From contig NZ_BDBP01000064.1 in the NCBI RefSeq assembly GCF_001613045.1, forward strand, positions 1-61,075: a stretch of 61,075 bases of DNA, written 5' to 3'. The position numbers and the translations under genes are program-made. The notes under the pieces were generated by a model, which saw only the letters and a program-made list of their open reading frames with translations, did not search any database and was not told where the DNA came from. The stretch's first letter is position 1, and each line of letters starts with the position of its first letter. Below, one piece after another: positions 42,501 through 50,234 of this stretch. The DNA is from Nocardia lijiangensis NBRC 108240 (lineage in GTDB: Bacteria > Actinomycetota > Actinomycetes > Mycobacteriales > Mycobacteriaceae).

Positions 42501-44090
42501 GGGACACTCACCGAAGGGCGATTGCGGCTGACCACGCTCGCCGACCTGGACGAGCAGTGGCCGCACGACGCCGATTCCGACACCCCGCGCCGCCTGCTGC
42601 GCGCCGCCGCGCGGGCCTGTCCCGACCCGGACGAGGGCCCGGTGCTGCACGCCACCGATCGCGCGGTCATCGACGCCGCCGACGTCCTCGGCGACGACGC
42701 ACAATGGGATCCGATCGAGGAGATTCCGTTCGAGTCCAATCGCGGCTACGCCGCCGCGCTCGGCCACACCACTCGCAGGCTGCGCCTCGTGGTCAAGGGT
42801 GCTCCCGAGGTGGTGCTGCCGCGCTGCGCCAAGGTGCACACGGGAGAGCAGGACAAACAGCCGCTCACCGACGAATATCGCAAGCGCGCGCAGGCGGTCG
42901 TTCAGGATCTCGCCGAACAGGGTCTGCGGGTGCTGGTGGTGGCGCGCCGCGATCTCGACGAGGAGCCGGAGGACGTCGAGGAAGCGGTCGACGACCTCAC
43001 CTTGCTCGGCTTTCTCGGCTTGGCCGACGCGCCGCGGCCACAGACCCTGCCGCTGGTGACCGCATTGCGCGAGAACGGGATCGGCATCCGGATGATCACC
43101 GGCGATCATCCGGTCACCGCCGCGGCCGTCGCGCGGCAGCTGGGCATCGACGCCGAGTCGGTGGCCACCGGCGCCGATCTGGACCAGCTCGACGACAGCG
43201 CTCAGACCAGGCTGATCGAGAAGACTTCGGTGTTCGCCAGGGTGGCTCCGGAGCAGAAGGTACGCATCGTCACCGCGCTACGCCGCGCCGGGCATGTCGT
43301 CGGCATGACCGGCGACGGTAGCAACGACGCGGCCGCCATCCGCAGCGCCGACGTCGGAATCGGTTTGGCCGCACACGGTTCCGCGGCCGCGCGCAATGCG
43401 GCCGACCTGGTTCTCACCGAGCCCGACCCGACCGTCCTGCTGCACGCCCTGGTGGAGGGTCGTGGCATGTGGCAGCGGATCAATGACGCTGTCGGCGTGC
43501 TGGTCGGCGGCAACGCGGGCGAGGTCGCCTTCACGCTGTACGGGACCGCGGTGAGCGGGCACGCCCCGCTCGGCACCCGCCAGTTCCTGCTGGTGAACAT
43601 GCTCACCGACATGTTCCCCGCGCTGGCCCTCGCCCTGTCCCCCGACCGCGAGGAGCAGGACGCCGCCGATCCGGAACAGCGGGCGCGGCAGCTCTCGGAG
43701 ATCCCGCCCGCGCGACTCGGGCCGGAACTGGCGCACACCATCGCGGTGCGCGGCATCGCCACCGCCGCGGGTGCGGCGACCGCGTGGACCATCGGCCGCT
43801 ACACCGGGTCGCACCGGCGCGCCGCCACCATCGGCTTGGTCGCGCTGATCGGCACCCAGCTCGGCCAGACCCTGGTCTCCGGACACCGCAGCCCATTGGT
43901 CTGGGTCACCACCGCGGCCAGCGGTGCGGTGCTCGGCGCCGTGGTCATGACACCGGGAGTGTGCAACTACTTCGGCTGCACCCCGCTGGGCCCGATCGGC
44001 TGGACCATCGCCGCAACGACCGCCGCCGCGGCAACCGCGGGCTCCGTGCTACTCCCCCGCTTCCTGCCCGCACCGACCGCCGACGGCTAG
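39579..44090 (+). CDS. Giant cation-transporting P-type ATPase (CtpH/CtpI-like)
   Basis: 1,503 residues. The catalytic half (about 680-1490) has the phosphorylation site CFDKTGTLTEG with Asp972, DESGLTGES (actuator TGES), MITGDHPVT, MTGDGSNDAAAIRSADVGIGLA and a membrane C-terminus with VPEGLPLVATVAQLAA in the core. The first ~650 residues are an extension that includes a second, degenerate P-domain/hinge-like unit (RVTLVGGEDVAELRSLADEF; VAVLSPRAHKALAWADVAIGL) lacking DKTGT, as in mycobacterial CtpH/CtpI. The ion transported is not known; family members of this size are untested or associated with calcium or metals. GTG/ATG start taken at 39579. Confidence 0.9.
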   Translation: MGASVRGMVFNPLVSAVAGTAVDVTRAGAGLAFDAGVKVATVPLRVAETGVRAAVAGAELVLPDAAGHLRDDLADLVDPHPGRTQRRIAVSEDRATVEVRGLTDEDNPAITKALGKRLDRLRAVRWWEVNAITGRVVAALAGGAADLPALLAEVERTERDAAVADREWSRRDEFPADREPLLVAGIQVAGDLCAMAVAGTAWLLPIKPPVRALRSVAAFTDAQPRLRRVLEERLGRPRTDLVLSTATAIGNALGNAPAEGMANLFADTVQRTMVLTEVVARRAQWRSWECELTTHEALSVDDPLPPHTRPVDLPRGPVERVADETSASALLSAAAFGATRGVGAAAEALELGAPKAARAAREAFAAAVSTTLSRAGVLTLEPVVWRRLDRLSAVVVDGESLLTSRRLVLAAEAIDPRWRDPHRRRRRDRGSAEADGAGATTRDGSGEAPRSASEHAHRVSANGSGPRAHDVLGAARGAGLRVTLVGGEDVAELRSLADEFASAGVSMSKLVHGAQQDGHVVAVLSPRAHKALAWADVAIGLCGGDCGSIRLPWSADLICRDLTQAQRVLAAVTPARQVSERGRAMALSACALGGLLLATGPARRGRYSPMVTAHCVGLLHGAVAGWRAVRTEPSGTSTPLLPWHALEPDEVLSRLPEPPALDERGTETSRTPAVLAPFAALTSFAGQIRRELADPLTPILGVGAVATAILGAPSDAVLLSSVLTVNALVSARQRQKAEQALHQLLADEQVTARLLGRAVLGDGGTEPDADRADENVVPAHRLMIGDIVALRAGDVVPADARLLWLDDLEMDESGLTGESVTVEKQLAGTPGAELGDRACMVFEGSTVVSGEACAVVVAVGADTQAGRATAGAIPPEKGGVQAQLRRLTDRVLPLTLGGGGAVTALGSLRGQLLRTAIADGVGVAVAAVPEGLPLVATVAQLAAARRLSRHGVLVRASRTVEALGRVDTLCFDKTGTLTEGRLRLTTLADLDEQWPHDADSDTPRRLLRAAARACPDPDEGPVLHATDRAVIDAADVLGDDAQWDPIEEIPFESNRGYAAALGHTTRRLRLVVKGAPEVVLPRCAKVHTGEQDKQPLTDEYRKRAQAVVQDLAEQGLRVLVVARRDLDEEPEDVEEAVDDLTLLGFLGLADAPRPQTLPLVTALRENGIGIRMITGDHPVTAAAVARQLGIDAESVATGADLDQLDDSAQTRLIEKTSVFARVAPEQKVRIVTALRRAGHVVGMTGDGSNDAAAIRSADVGIGLAAHGSAAARNAADLVLTEPDPTVLLHALVEGRGMWQRINDAVGVLVGGNAGEVAFTLYGTAVSGHAPLGTRQFLLVNMLTDMFPALALALSPDREEQDAADPEQRARQLSEIPPARLGPELAHTIAVRGIATAAGAATAWTIGRYTGSHRRAATIGLVALIGTQLGQTLVSGHRSPLVWVTTAASGAVLGAVVMTPGVCNYFGCTPLGPIGWTIAATTAAAATAGSVLLPRFLPAPTADG

Positions 44091-44106
44091 ACCGTCGCGC
44101 GATTCG

Positions 44107-44137
44107 GATCGGCGCGGCACTGTGGCCCGCGCCGATC
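44107..44137. terminator. Hairpin terminator between convergent genes
   Basis: GATCGGCGCGG / CCGCGCCGATC, 11-bp perfect stem with a 9-base loop, 17 bases after the ATPase stop and 16 before the end of the convergent gene. Confidence 0.75.
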
Positions 44138-44152
44138 ACCCGGCTCGCGCGG

Positions 44153-44428
44153 TCAGGCCTCGTTCGGGCCCGTGGTGAGCGGAGGCTGGTCCGGGACGAC
44201 GTCCGGCTCCTCGGCTGACAGACGCTCGCCGATCGACTCGCCCGCGCGCTGTTCTGCGGGCGATGTGGCGTAGCGTTCGGCGGCCGTCCACGCGTCGGGC
44301 GGGTCCATCGCCTCCTCGAGCGGATCGGCGTCGAGTTCGTCCTCGTCGAGCTGTTCGGTGGTGGATGGGATCTGATCGGTCCACGTCGTCGTGTAGTCCA
44401 GCGAATCCTCGCCGGTTGCTTCGTTCAT
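44153..44428 (-). CDS. DUF5709-like acidic protein
   Basis: 91 residues, very acidic and without hydrophobic core (DEDELDADPLEEAMDPPD). The C-terminal TSPAEQRAGESIGERLSAEEPDV matches the conserved core of DUF5709 (AAEQREGESLDxRLAxEEPD), a family of actinobacterial stress-type proteins that are often induced with general stress sigma factors. Probably intrinsically disordered in part. Confidence 0.75.
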   Translation of the reverse strand: MNEATGEDSLDYTTTWTDQIPSTTEQLDEDELDADPLEEAMDPPDAWTAAERYATSPAEQRAGESIGERLSAEEPDVVPDQPPLTTGPNEA

Positions 44429-44465
44429 ATTCGGGGAGTTGCCCTCGGCGGGCCGCCGAAACGGG

Positions 44466-44864
44466 TCAGCGATCCTCGTGGCGCGAGCGTTCCAGCCGGT
44501 TGAAATTGCTTGGCGATCCGTCGGCCCGTTGCTCCTGGTAGAGGAAGCGAAACCGCCGGTCGTCGAAGGTCTCGAACCACTCGTCCCATCCGACCGGGCG
44601 CAGCACCGCGCCGCCGTAGCCGGGGAAGTCGAAGCGCAGCACGTTGAGACGGCCGTTGTATTCGCTGCCCGGCATGGTGGCGGGGCGAGCGCCGCGCTCC
44701 TCGGCCCACCGCCGGATCACCTCGTGATTGCGCGTGACCAGGGTTCGGCCCGCTCGGTCCGGTCGCTGGGTCGGCGACGTGATCTCCTGTGCCTGCTGCA
44801 GCGACCGCGAATGCCCCGGCCCGGCGTGCGGAGTCCGGGTGGCGGGTCGTCGCTGATCGTCCAT
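44466..44864 (-). CDS. Small conserved protein with glucan-branching-enzyme-like motif
   Basis: 132 residues. The N-terminal 35 are disordered, then NHEVIRRWAEERGARPATMPGSE, VLRFDFPGYGGA, WDEWFETFDDRRFRFLYQEQRADG and SNFNRLE match a small stand-alone family widely present in bacteria and often mislabelled as 1,4-alpha-glucan branching enzyme. No catalytic residues of branching enzymes are present. It is probably a single-domain stress or DNA-associated protein. Gene is on the minus strand next to sigF. Confidence 0.72.
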   Translation of the reverse strand: MDDQRRPATRTPHAGPGHSRSLQQAQEITSPTQRPDRAGRTLVTRNHEVIRRWAEERGARPATMPGSEYNGRLNVLRFDFPGYGGAVLRPVGWDEWFETFDDRRFRFLYQEQRADGSPSNFNRLERSRHEDR

Positions 44865-45063
44865 GACGACTCCCTCTGCGCCCTCGTATCTCTTTGTCCG
44901 GTTGTCTCACCACGTACCCGAACCGGAACGTCCGCAAACGGGAGTGAGGCGTTTGCCGCACCCGATTCGTCCGGTGTTCGGTGGGTATCCGGCTCGATGA
45001 TCGGCCTGTGCCGCCACGAGTTTCGCGTCGGCGCGGGTCACGGCGCCACCGAGGAGATGCCGC

Positions 45064-45375
45064 ATGGACGACCACACGCCACCGCCGATACCCGATCCCG
45101 TACCCCCGATTCCGCAGCCGGACCCGGTGCCGACGCCGCCGGAGCCGGAACCGATTCCGGACCCGGATCCGGCGCCGCATCCGTTTCCGCCACCGTTCCC
45201 GCCCGATCCTGGCCCCTCTCCGCTGCCGCCGGAACCGGAGCCGGGACCGGCCCACCCCGTCCGGCCGGAGCCCGATCGTCCGGCACCGCCGGTGCCCGGC
45301 CCGGAGCCGGGCGAACCCGGTCCGCCACCGGTGCCTGGACCCGATCCGGCACCCGCACCGCCGAACCCGCGATGA
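45064..45375 (+). CDS. Low-complexity Pro/Asp/Glu-rich protein
   Basis: 103 residues of which about half are proline, in PEPEP/PDPDP runs (PPIPQPDPVPTPPEPEP). No domain or signal peptide. ATG 45064 follows GAGGAG. Its codon use is strictly GC-rich, but the pattern could also be random in such a high-GC repeat; the antisense strand is equally open (Gly/Ser-rich) and I consider that a shadow. Low confidence as a translated gene. Confidence 0.45.
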   Translation: MDDHTPPPIPDPVPPIPQPDPVPTPPEPEPIPDPDPAPHPFPPPFPPDPGPSPLPPEPEPGPAHPVRPEPDRPAPPVPGPEPGEPGPPPVPGPDPAPAPPNPR

Positions 45376-45409
45376 GGTGAGCTGGAAATCCCGCTGACGG
45401 CGGCGCGGA

Positions 45410-46195
45410 TCAGTCGCGCAGCGCTTCCTCGCGCAGCCAGCGCAGGGTCTTCGCCAGGATCCGGGAAACGTGCATCTGGGAGACGCCGAGCACGTCGGCG
45501 ATCTGCGTCTGGGTCTTGCCCTCGAAGAAGCGCATGACGAGCACCTGCCGCTCGCGGTCGGGCAGGTCGGCGATGAGCGGCTTGACCGCCATGTAGTCCT
45601 CCACCAGGTGGTAGGAGGGTTCGTCGGCGCCGAGACTTTCCAGCAGCGGCAGCGGCGCGTTGTCGATGTCGTCGCCGGCGACGGCGTCGATGGACGACGA
45701 CTGGTAAGCATTGCCCGCGATCAGCGCCTGGGTGACCTCGACGAGGTCGACGTCGAGCTCGTCGGCGATCTCGCGGGCCCGAGGCATCCGGCCGAGCCGC
45801 TGCGAGAGCGCCTCCACCGTCGTGCCGATGCTGAGCTGGATCTCCTTGGTGCGCCGCGGCACCCGCACGGCCCACGTGTTGTCGCGGAAGTGCCTGCGGA
45901 CCTCGCCCATGATGGTCGGCACCGCGAAGGCGAGGAAGGACGAGCCGCGGCTCACGTCGAACCGGTCGGCGGCCTGCACCAGCCCGAGCCGCGCGACCTG
46001 CAGCAGGTCGTCGAAGACCTCACCGCGCCCGGAGAATTTGCGCGCGATGTGCTCGGCCAACGGCAGGCAACGCCCGATCAGCTCCTCCCGGAGGGCGGCG
46101 CGGCGCGGGTCGTCAGGGCCGAGGGCGGCGATCTTCTCGAAGAGCGGCTCGATGTTGTCGTAGCTGTCGCCCGCCGATTTCGATTCACCCGCCAT
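45410..46195 (-). CDS. sigF: RNA polymerase sigma factor, SigB/SigF/SigG type
   Basis: 261 residues: region 2 (EHIARKFSGRGEVFDDLLQVARLGLVQAADRFD, with FLAFAVPTIMGEVRRHFRD), region 3 (LGRMPRAREIADELDVDLVEVTQALIAG) and region 4 (LPDRERQVLVMRFFEGKTQTQIADVLGVSQMHVSRILAKTLRWLR). Typical group 3 sigma factor of the actinobacterial SigF family, for stress and stationary phase. Its start overlaps the 3' end of the upstream anti-sigma gene by 11 bp, the usual anti-sigma before sigma order. Confidence 0.9.
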   Translation of the reverse strand: MAGESKSAGDSYDNIEPLFEKIAALGPDDPRRAALREELIGRCLPLAEHIARKFSGRGEVFDDLLQVARLGLVQAADRFDVSRGSSFLAFAVPTIMGEVRRHFRDNTWAVRVPRRTKEIQLSIGTTVEALSQRLGRMPRAREIADELDVDLVEVTQALIAGNAYQSSSIDAVAGDDIDNAPLPLLESLGADEPSYHLVEDYMAVKPLIADLPDRERQVLVMRFFEGKTQTQIADVLGVSQMHVSRILAKTLRWLREEALRD

Positions 46196-46616
46196 CGGCG
46201 CCCCCTCGCACCCAGGTGAAGTCGACAATCGTCGAATAACCCGACAGCGACCCGTCGTAGGGCTCCTGCCGCGCGGCGATGGATTCGGTGAGGGTCCGCA
46301 CGATGTGCCATCCGAAACCGGCCTGTTCCACTACCGATTCGGTCGTCGCCACCGACGACACGTGGACGAACATGCGGTTCTCGTCGTAGGTGAAAGCACA
46401 GTCGACGTCCGAGCCCGGCACCGCGTCCAAGATCAACGCGGTGGCGACCTCGTCGAGTGCGAGCCGGATGTCGGTGACCTCGTCGATGGCGAAATCCGCG
46501 ATGAGAGCCACGGTTTCGGCGAGGGCGCGCAGCATCGTCAGCTGTTCGAGCCGCGCGGGCACGCGGACACCGATGGTCGTCGTTTCTGTCGAGGACTGAG
46601 AGGTCCACTCCCCCAT
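46185..46616 (-). CDS. RsbW-type anti-sigma factor (ATP-binding, GHKL fold)
   Basis: 143 residues. The ATPase signature is ILDALDEVATALILDAV-like: IRLALDEVATALILDA (N-box-like; here the Asn usually seen is replaced), with YDENRMFVHVSSV and GFGWHIVRTLTESIA (G-box). It should bind and inhibit the overlapping SigF and release it on phosphorylation of an antagonist. No antagonist gene is adjacent. The start could be ATG 46616 or GTG 46619. Confidence 0.82.
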   Translation of the reverse strand: MGEWTSQSSTETTTIGVRVPARLEQLTMLRALAETVALIADFAIDEVTDIRLALDEVATALILDAVPGSDVDCAFTYDENRMFVHVSSVATTESVVEQAGFGWHIVRTLTESIAARQEPYDGSLSGYSTIVDFTWVRGGADGG

Positions 46617-46790
46617 CACCCATCACCACCTTGTTTCGCGCGGCCGATCCGTCAGGCGACCGCGCAACGATCACCCGGCGTTGCGGTCAGGCGACCGCGG
46701 CGTCCCTCATCGTTGCGCTTACCCATCGGACACGAACTGAAACGTCGGTCACCGCCGACGTGGGTACCAACCCTACTGCCGCACCCGCTT

Positions 46791-46870
46791 ATGCCTTCGC
46801 CTCGCTGGCGCTCGGCTCCGGCATGCGCGAGGCGCGCTGTCACATTACTCGCTCACTGCGTTCGCTCGTG
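46791..46870. repeat. Diverged copy of the 77-bp repeat
   Basis: Matches the unit at 18410-18489 over 80 bases with about 7 differences (for example ATGCCTTCGCC for ATGCCTGCGCC). Its minus-strand part supplies the last codons and TGA stop of the PAS-ANTAR gene (...HERTQ), so the repeat has merged with the coding end. Confidence 0.8.
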
Positions 46871-47530
46871 CGCGGTGAGCAATAGGTGATCGAATTCCGT
46901 GCGCAGCCCCACGGCGGCCTGCGTCGCGGCGCTCATATCGGCGATCAACTGAGCGGCCAGGGCCCGCAGCTTCACGTTGGTTTCCTGGGAACGCCAGCTC
47001 AGCACGCGGAACGCCTGTTCCGCGCTCACACCGTACACCAGCATCAGCGCGCCTTTGGCCTGTTCGATGACCGCGCGCGCTTCGTACAGCTCGGGCAGCG
47101 TGTCGTCCAGGGTCTCCTGCCGATGCTCCTCGAGCGTTTCGGTGACATCGATGTAGTAGCCCGCGGTGCCGACCACCTCGCCGGACTCGTCGGTCATCCG
47201 GTCGGCCACCACGATCATGTGGTGCACCGTCCCCCTGGTGTCGATGATCCGGTGCCTGCTGGAGAACGGCTCGGCGGTCTCGATGCTCTTCGCCAGCACC
47301 GTCGCGACCTGCTCCCGGTCGTCGGGATGCTTGTGGGACAGCAACAATTCCGTCGTCGGCCGCACCGTTCCCGGCGAGTATCCGTGCATCAACGCCACCT
47401 CGTCCGACCACTCCCACCGCTGGTCCGCGAACCAGAACCGGAAACTACCGGCATTCTGCGGCGTTCCCATACCGATCACCCGGTTCAGCACGGACGCATC
47501 TCCGGGCGGAACCGAACCACTCTCCGTCAC
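46853..47530 (-). CDS. PAS-ANTAR RNA-binding antiterminator
   Basis: 225 residues. Residues about 25-120 are a PAS fold (FRFWFADQRWEWSDEVALMHGYSPGTVRP; HPDDREQVATVLAKSI; HRIIDTRGTVHHMIVVAD; GYYIDVTETL). The C-terminal ~60 are an ANTAR domain (RAVIEQAKGALMLVYGVSAEQAFRVLSWRSQETNVKLRALAAQLI), which binds paired RNA hairpins and relieves termination. It probably couples a light, redox or small-molecule signal to read-through. GTG 47530 is the likely start; an internal ATG is at 47470. It precedes the anti-sigma/sigF genes on the same strand after a 236-bp gap. Confidence 0.8.
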   Translation of the reverse strand: MTESGSVPPGDASVLNRVIGMGTPQNAGSFRFWFADQRWEWSDEVALMHGYSPGTVRPTTELLLSHKHPDDREQVATVLAKSIETAEPFSSRHRIIDTRGTVHHMIVVADRMTDESGEVVGTAGYYIDVTETLEEHRQETLDDTLPELYEARAVIEQAKGALMLVYGVSAEQAFRVLSWRSQETNVKLRALAAQLIADMSAATQAAVGLRTEFDHLLLTAHERTQ

Positions 47531-47627
47531 AGGGCAAGTATCCGTCGTCGCCGGGTGAGCGGCGAGCGTTCGGTGCGTCCGAGGACTATCGGCCCCACGC
47601 GTGCAGCGCGGCACTCACGCAGGCACC

Positions 47628-47774
47628 GCCGACCAGATCGTAATTGCCTTGCGCCGTAGAGAACTTCGTGGCGAATCCGCGCACGTCGCGTACCGTGTCG
47701 GCAGAGCCGCGCGAGCCCGCGACGGTGGAGAACCGCACGAAAACCGGGGTGCGCACGGCGGGATCGGTCAGGAA
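47628..47774 (-). pseudogene. Catalase gene remnant
   Basis: 49 codons matching the catalase core: FLTDPAVRTPVFVRFSTVAG, SADTVRDVRGFATKF, and GNYDLVG. In full catalases (KatE type) this stretch lies near the N-terminus, holding the entry to the haem pocket, and is followed by NNxPVFFIQDA. Here both sides are unrelated and the next residues are out of pattern, so this is a 5' relic. It lies in the 369-bp divergent gap 47531-47899, between the PAS-ANTAR gene and a glycosyltransferase gene. Confidence 0.8.
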
Positions 47775-47899
47775 CGTCGCCACCACCGTTTGCGGAGCGC
47801 TCGGGCGGGCATATCTCGCACATATCGCCGACGGCACGGCCGGGCATCGCCCGCGCCGGGTGTCGTCGTGCGTCCGCCTCTCTCCAGAACGGAGCAGCC

Positions 47900-49138
47900 G
47901 TGAAGATCGCCATGGTTTCCGAACACGTCAGTCCCCTCGCGGATTCCGGCGGCGGCGCGAGCGGTCAACAGATCCATGTCGCGGCGCTCTCTGCGGCGCT
48001 GGTCCGCGGCGGGCACCGGGTCACGGTCTACACCAGGCGCGACGACCCGCACGTCCGTACCGAGGTGACGACCCGCGAGGGATACCAGGTCGTGCACGTC
48101 CCCGCCGGACCACCGCGGCCCCTCAGCGGCGACCGGACGCTGCCCCACCTCGGCGAATTCGGCACCTACCTGCGCAAGCACTGGGCGAGCGACACCCCCG
48201 ATCTGGTGCACGCGCACTTCTGGATCTCCGCACTCGCCGCCGAGCTGGCGGCCAGGGCACACGACATCCCGGTCGTGGTGACCTTTCACGCGTTGGGCAC
48301 CGTCGAGCGCCGCCACCACGGGCTGGCCGACACCAGCCCGCGCTCGCGGATCCGATTCGAGCGGCTCATCGCGACCAGGGCCGCGCACGTGCTGGCGACC
48401 AGTGCCGACGAGGCCGTCGAACTGGTCAGGATGGGCGTGCCGCGGTTCCGTATCTCGGTGGCGCCGTGCGGTGTCGACCTCGCGGCCTTCCGTCCCGAGG
48501 GCGGCGTCGCCGACCGCAAGACGCGCCACCGGATCTTCGCGGCCGGACGGCTGGTGCGCAGGAAGGGCTTCGACCTCGCGGTGCGCGCATTGCCCGACCT
48601 GCCGGAGACCGAACTGGTGATCGCGGGCGGCGCGGTGGGCGACGACGTCGCCGACGATGCCGAAGGCAAGCGGCTGCGCCGCATCGCCATGGAACACGGT
48701 GTGCAGGAACGGGTCCGGCTGCTCGGCCAGGTATCGCACAGCGCCATGCCCCGGCTCTACCGCTCGGCCGACGTGGTGCTGTGCACGCCGTGGTACGAGC
48801 CGTTCGCCCTGGTTCCCCTGGAAGCGATGGCCTGCCGTAAGCCGGTGGTGACCACCGCCGTCGGCGGGATGCTCGACACGGTGGTGGACGGCGTCACCGG
48901 AAAGTTCGTCGCCCCGCCCGAGCCGGAGGCCGTGGCACGCGCGGTACGTCCGCTGCTCGAGGACGCGACCCTGCGCGAAACCTGGGGTGCGGCGGGCAGG
49001 CAGCGGGCGAGCAGTCGCTACTCGTGGGATCAGGTGGCCGCCGCGACATTGTCGGCCTACCGCCGCGCCGCTCCCGCGCGTCCCGCCGTCGTCACGGGTG
49101 CGGCCGGCTCCGGGCGCGCCACCGCCACGGCGCGATGA
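47900..49138 (+). CDS. Glycosyltransferase family 4-type
   Basis: 412-residue GT-B glycosyltransferase. N-terminal IAMVSEHVSPLADSGGGASGQQIHVAALSAAL (acceptor side), VHAHFWISALAAEL, RRHHGLAD; the donor half has FAAGRLVRRKGFDLAVRALPDL and the acid motif PWYEPFALVPLEAMACRKPVV (E-x7-E), then a C-terminal Ala/Arg tail. It transfers a nucleotide-activated sugar; acceptor unknown. It is the first of a plus-strand group and its 3' end overlaps the convergent DUF6328 gene by 47 bp. Confidence 0.88.
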   Translation: MKIAMVSEHVSPLADSGGGASGQQIHVAALSAALVRGGHRVTVYTRRDDPHVRTEVTTREGYQVVHVPAGPPRPLSGDRTLPHLGEFGTYLRKHWASDTPDLVHAHFWISALAAELAARAHDIPVVVTFHALGTVERRHHGLADTSPRSRIRFERLIATRAAHVLATSADEAVELVRMGVPRFRISVAPCGVDLAAFRPEGGVADRKTRHRIFAAGRLVRRKGFDLAVRALPDLPETELVIAGGAVGDDVADDAEGKRLRRIAMEHGVQERVRLLGQVSHSAMPRLYRSADVVLCTPWYEPFALVPLEAMACRKPVVTTAVGGMLDTVVDGVTGKFVAPPEPEAVARAVRPLLEDATLRETWGAAGRQRASSRYSWDQVAAATLSAYRRAAPARPAVVTGAAGSGRATATAR

Positions 49139-49580
49139 GCCACGTCGCGGCGAACAGCACCGCGGTCACGATACCGGCCACGACTCCCGCCGCGTCGCCC
49201 GCGACCACGTCGACCACCAGGATCAACGATCCCGTCAGCGCGACACCCAGCAGCGCGATCCCCGCCAGCGCACACCGATGCGCGGCCGCGACCACATGGC
49301 CGAGCCGATGCCTGCGGAACAGAATGCGATGCCAGGACACCGGCGCCACGAGGAACACCGCGGCGCCGAACGCCGAGCAGACGGTCACCAGATAGAGCAC
49401 CCGCATCTGCTGCGACACCGCGGCGAACTCGGCCTGGAAGGGCAACAGCAGCAGCGCGCCGACGAGGAACTGCACGCCGGTCTGCACGACGCGCAACTCC
49501 TGGACAAGGCTGGCCCAGTTGCGGTCCAGTCGTTCGAGCTCGGTTTCGTGCCTGCCCTCGTCGTCACCATCGGGGCGCAT
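49092..49580 (-). CDS. DUF6328 membrane protein
   Basis: 162 residues with about four hydrophobic spans after the polar start ELERLDRNWASLVQELRVVQTGVQFLVGALLLLPFQ, a diagnostic opening of DUF6328. The second part APVSWHRILFRRHRLGHVV, then two more spans, then a basic tail. Function unknown. Antisense overlap of 47 bp with the glycosyltransferase gene. Confidence 0.85.
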   Translation of the reverse strand: MRPDGDDEGRHETELERLDRNWASLVQELRVVQTGVQFLVGALLLLPFQAEFAAVSQQMRVLYLVTVCSAFGAAVFLVAPVSWHRILFRRHRLGHVVAAAHRCALAGIALLGVALTGSLILVVDVVAGDAAGVVAGIVTAVLFAATWLIAPWRWRARSRPHP

Positions 49581-49639
49581 GCCTTCGCGTACCCGCTCAG
49601 CCCCTGATTAACCCGGTATCCGCCGGGTACCACCGCAGC

Positions 49640-50230
49640 ATGGTCGCCACCATGGACGAACTGCTGCACGCGCTGACCCGCGCGGCGAACACGCTGCACG
49701 AGGCGGAGATCAGGTTCGCGGTGGCAGGCGGCTGCGCGGTGTACGCCCGCGGCGGTCCCGCAACGGATCACGATGTGGACATCTTCGTGAAACCGGCCGA
49801 CATCTCGCAGGCCATCCAGGTGCTCGCCAAGTCCGGCCTGCGGGTGTGCGAGCCGCCCGAGGACTGGTTGTCCAAGGTCTACGACGGCGACACCCTCGTC
49901 GACGTCATCTACCGCCCCAATTGCCGGGACGTCACCGACGAGTTGCTGGACCGGGCCACGGTCATGCGCGTCGGGCCCACGGTGGCGCCGGTGATCAGCG
50001 CGACCGATCTGATGATCGACAAGCTGCTCGTCTTCGACGCGCACCGCTTGGATCTGAGCCCGCTGCTGCACATCGCGCGCGATCTGCGCGAGCAGGTGGA
50101 TTGGGCTGTCGTGCGCAGTCAGACGAAGGAATCACCGTATGCCCGAGCGTTTCTCGGCCTGGTCGACGACCTCGGCATCACCGACGCGGGCTGGACCGCC
50201 GCCGGGCAACAGCATCGAGGAGAAGGCTGA
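49640..50230 (+). CDS. Nucleotidyltransferase-fold protein (MNT/AbiEii-like)
   Basis: 196 residues. The catalytic signature VAGGCAVYARGGPATDHDVDIFVK carries Gly-Gly and the Asp-x-Asp pair; later LVDVIYRPNCRDVTDELLDRA and ATDLMIDKLLVFDAHRLD complete the fold. Related proteins act as nucleotidyltransferases for tRNA, antibiotics or toxins. There is no partner HEPN or AbiEi antitoxin next to it, so a toxin role is not indicated. Confidence 0.8.
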   Translation: MVATMDELLHALTRAANTLHEAEIRFAVAGGCAVYARGGPATDHDVDIFVKPADISQAIQVLAKSGLRVCEPPEDWLSKVYDGDTLVDVIYRPNCRDVTDELLDRATVMRVGPTVAPVISATDLMIDKLLVFDAHRLDLSPLLHIARDLREQVDWAVVRSQTKESPYARAFLGLVDDLGITDAGWTAAGQQHRGEG

Positions 50231-50234
50231 GCCG

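Noticed and set aside
44907..45875. Antisense Gly/Ser-rich frame opposite the Pro-rich gene and sigF
   Set aside because: Composition is the mirror of a Pro-rich coding region and of sigF; no independent start or motif.
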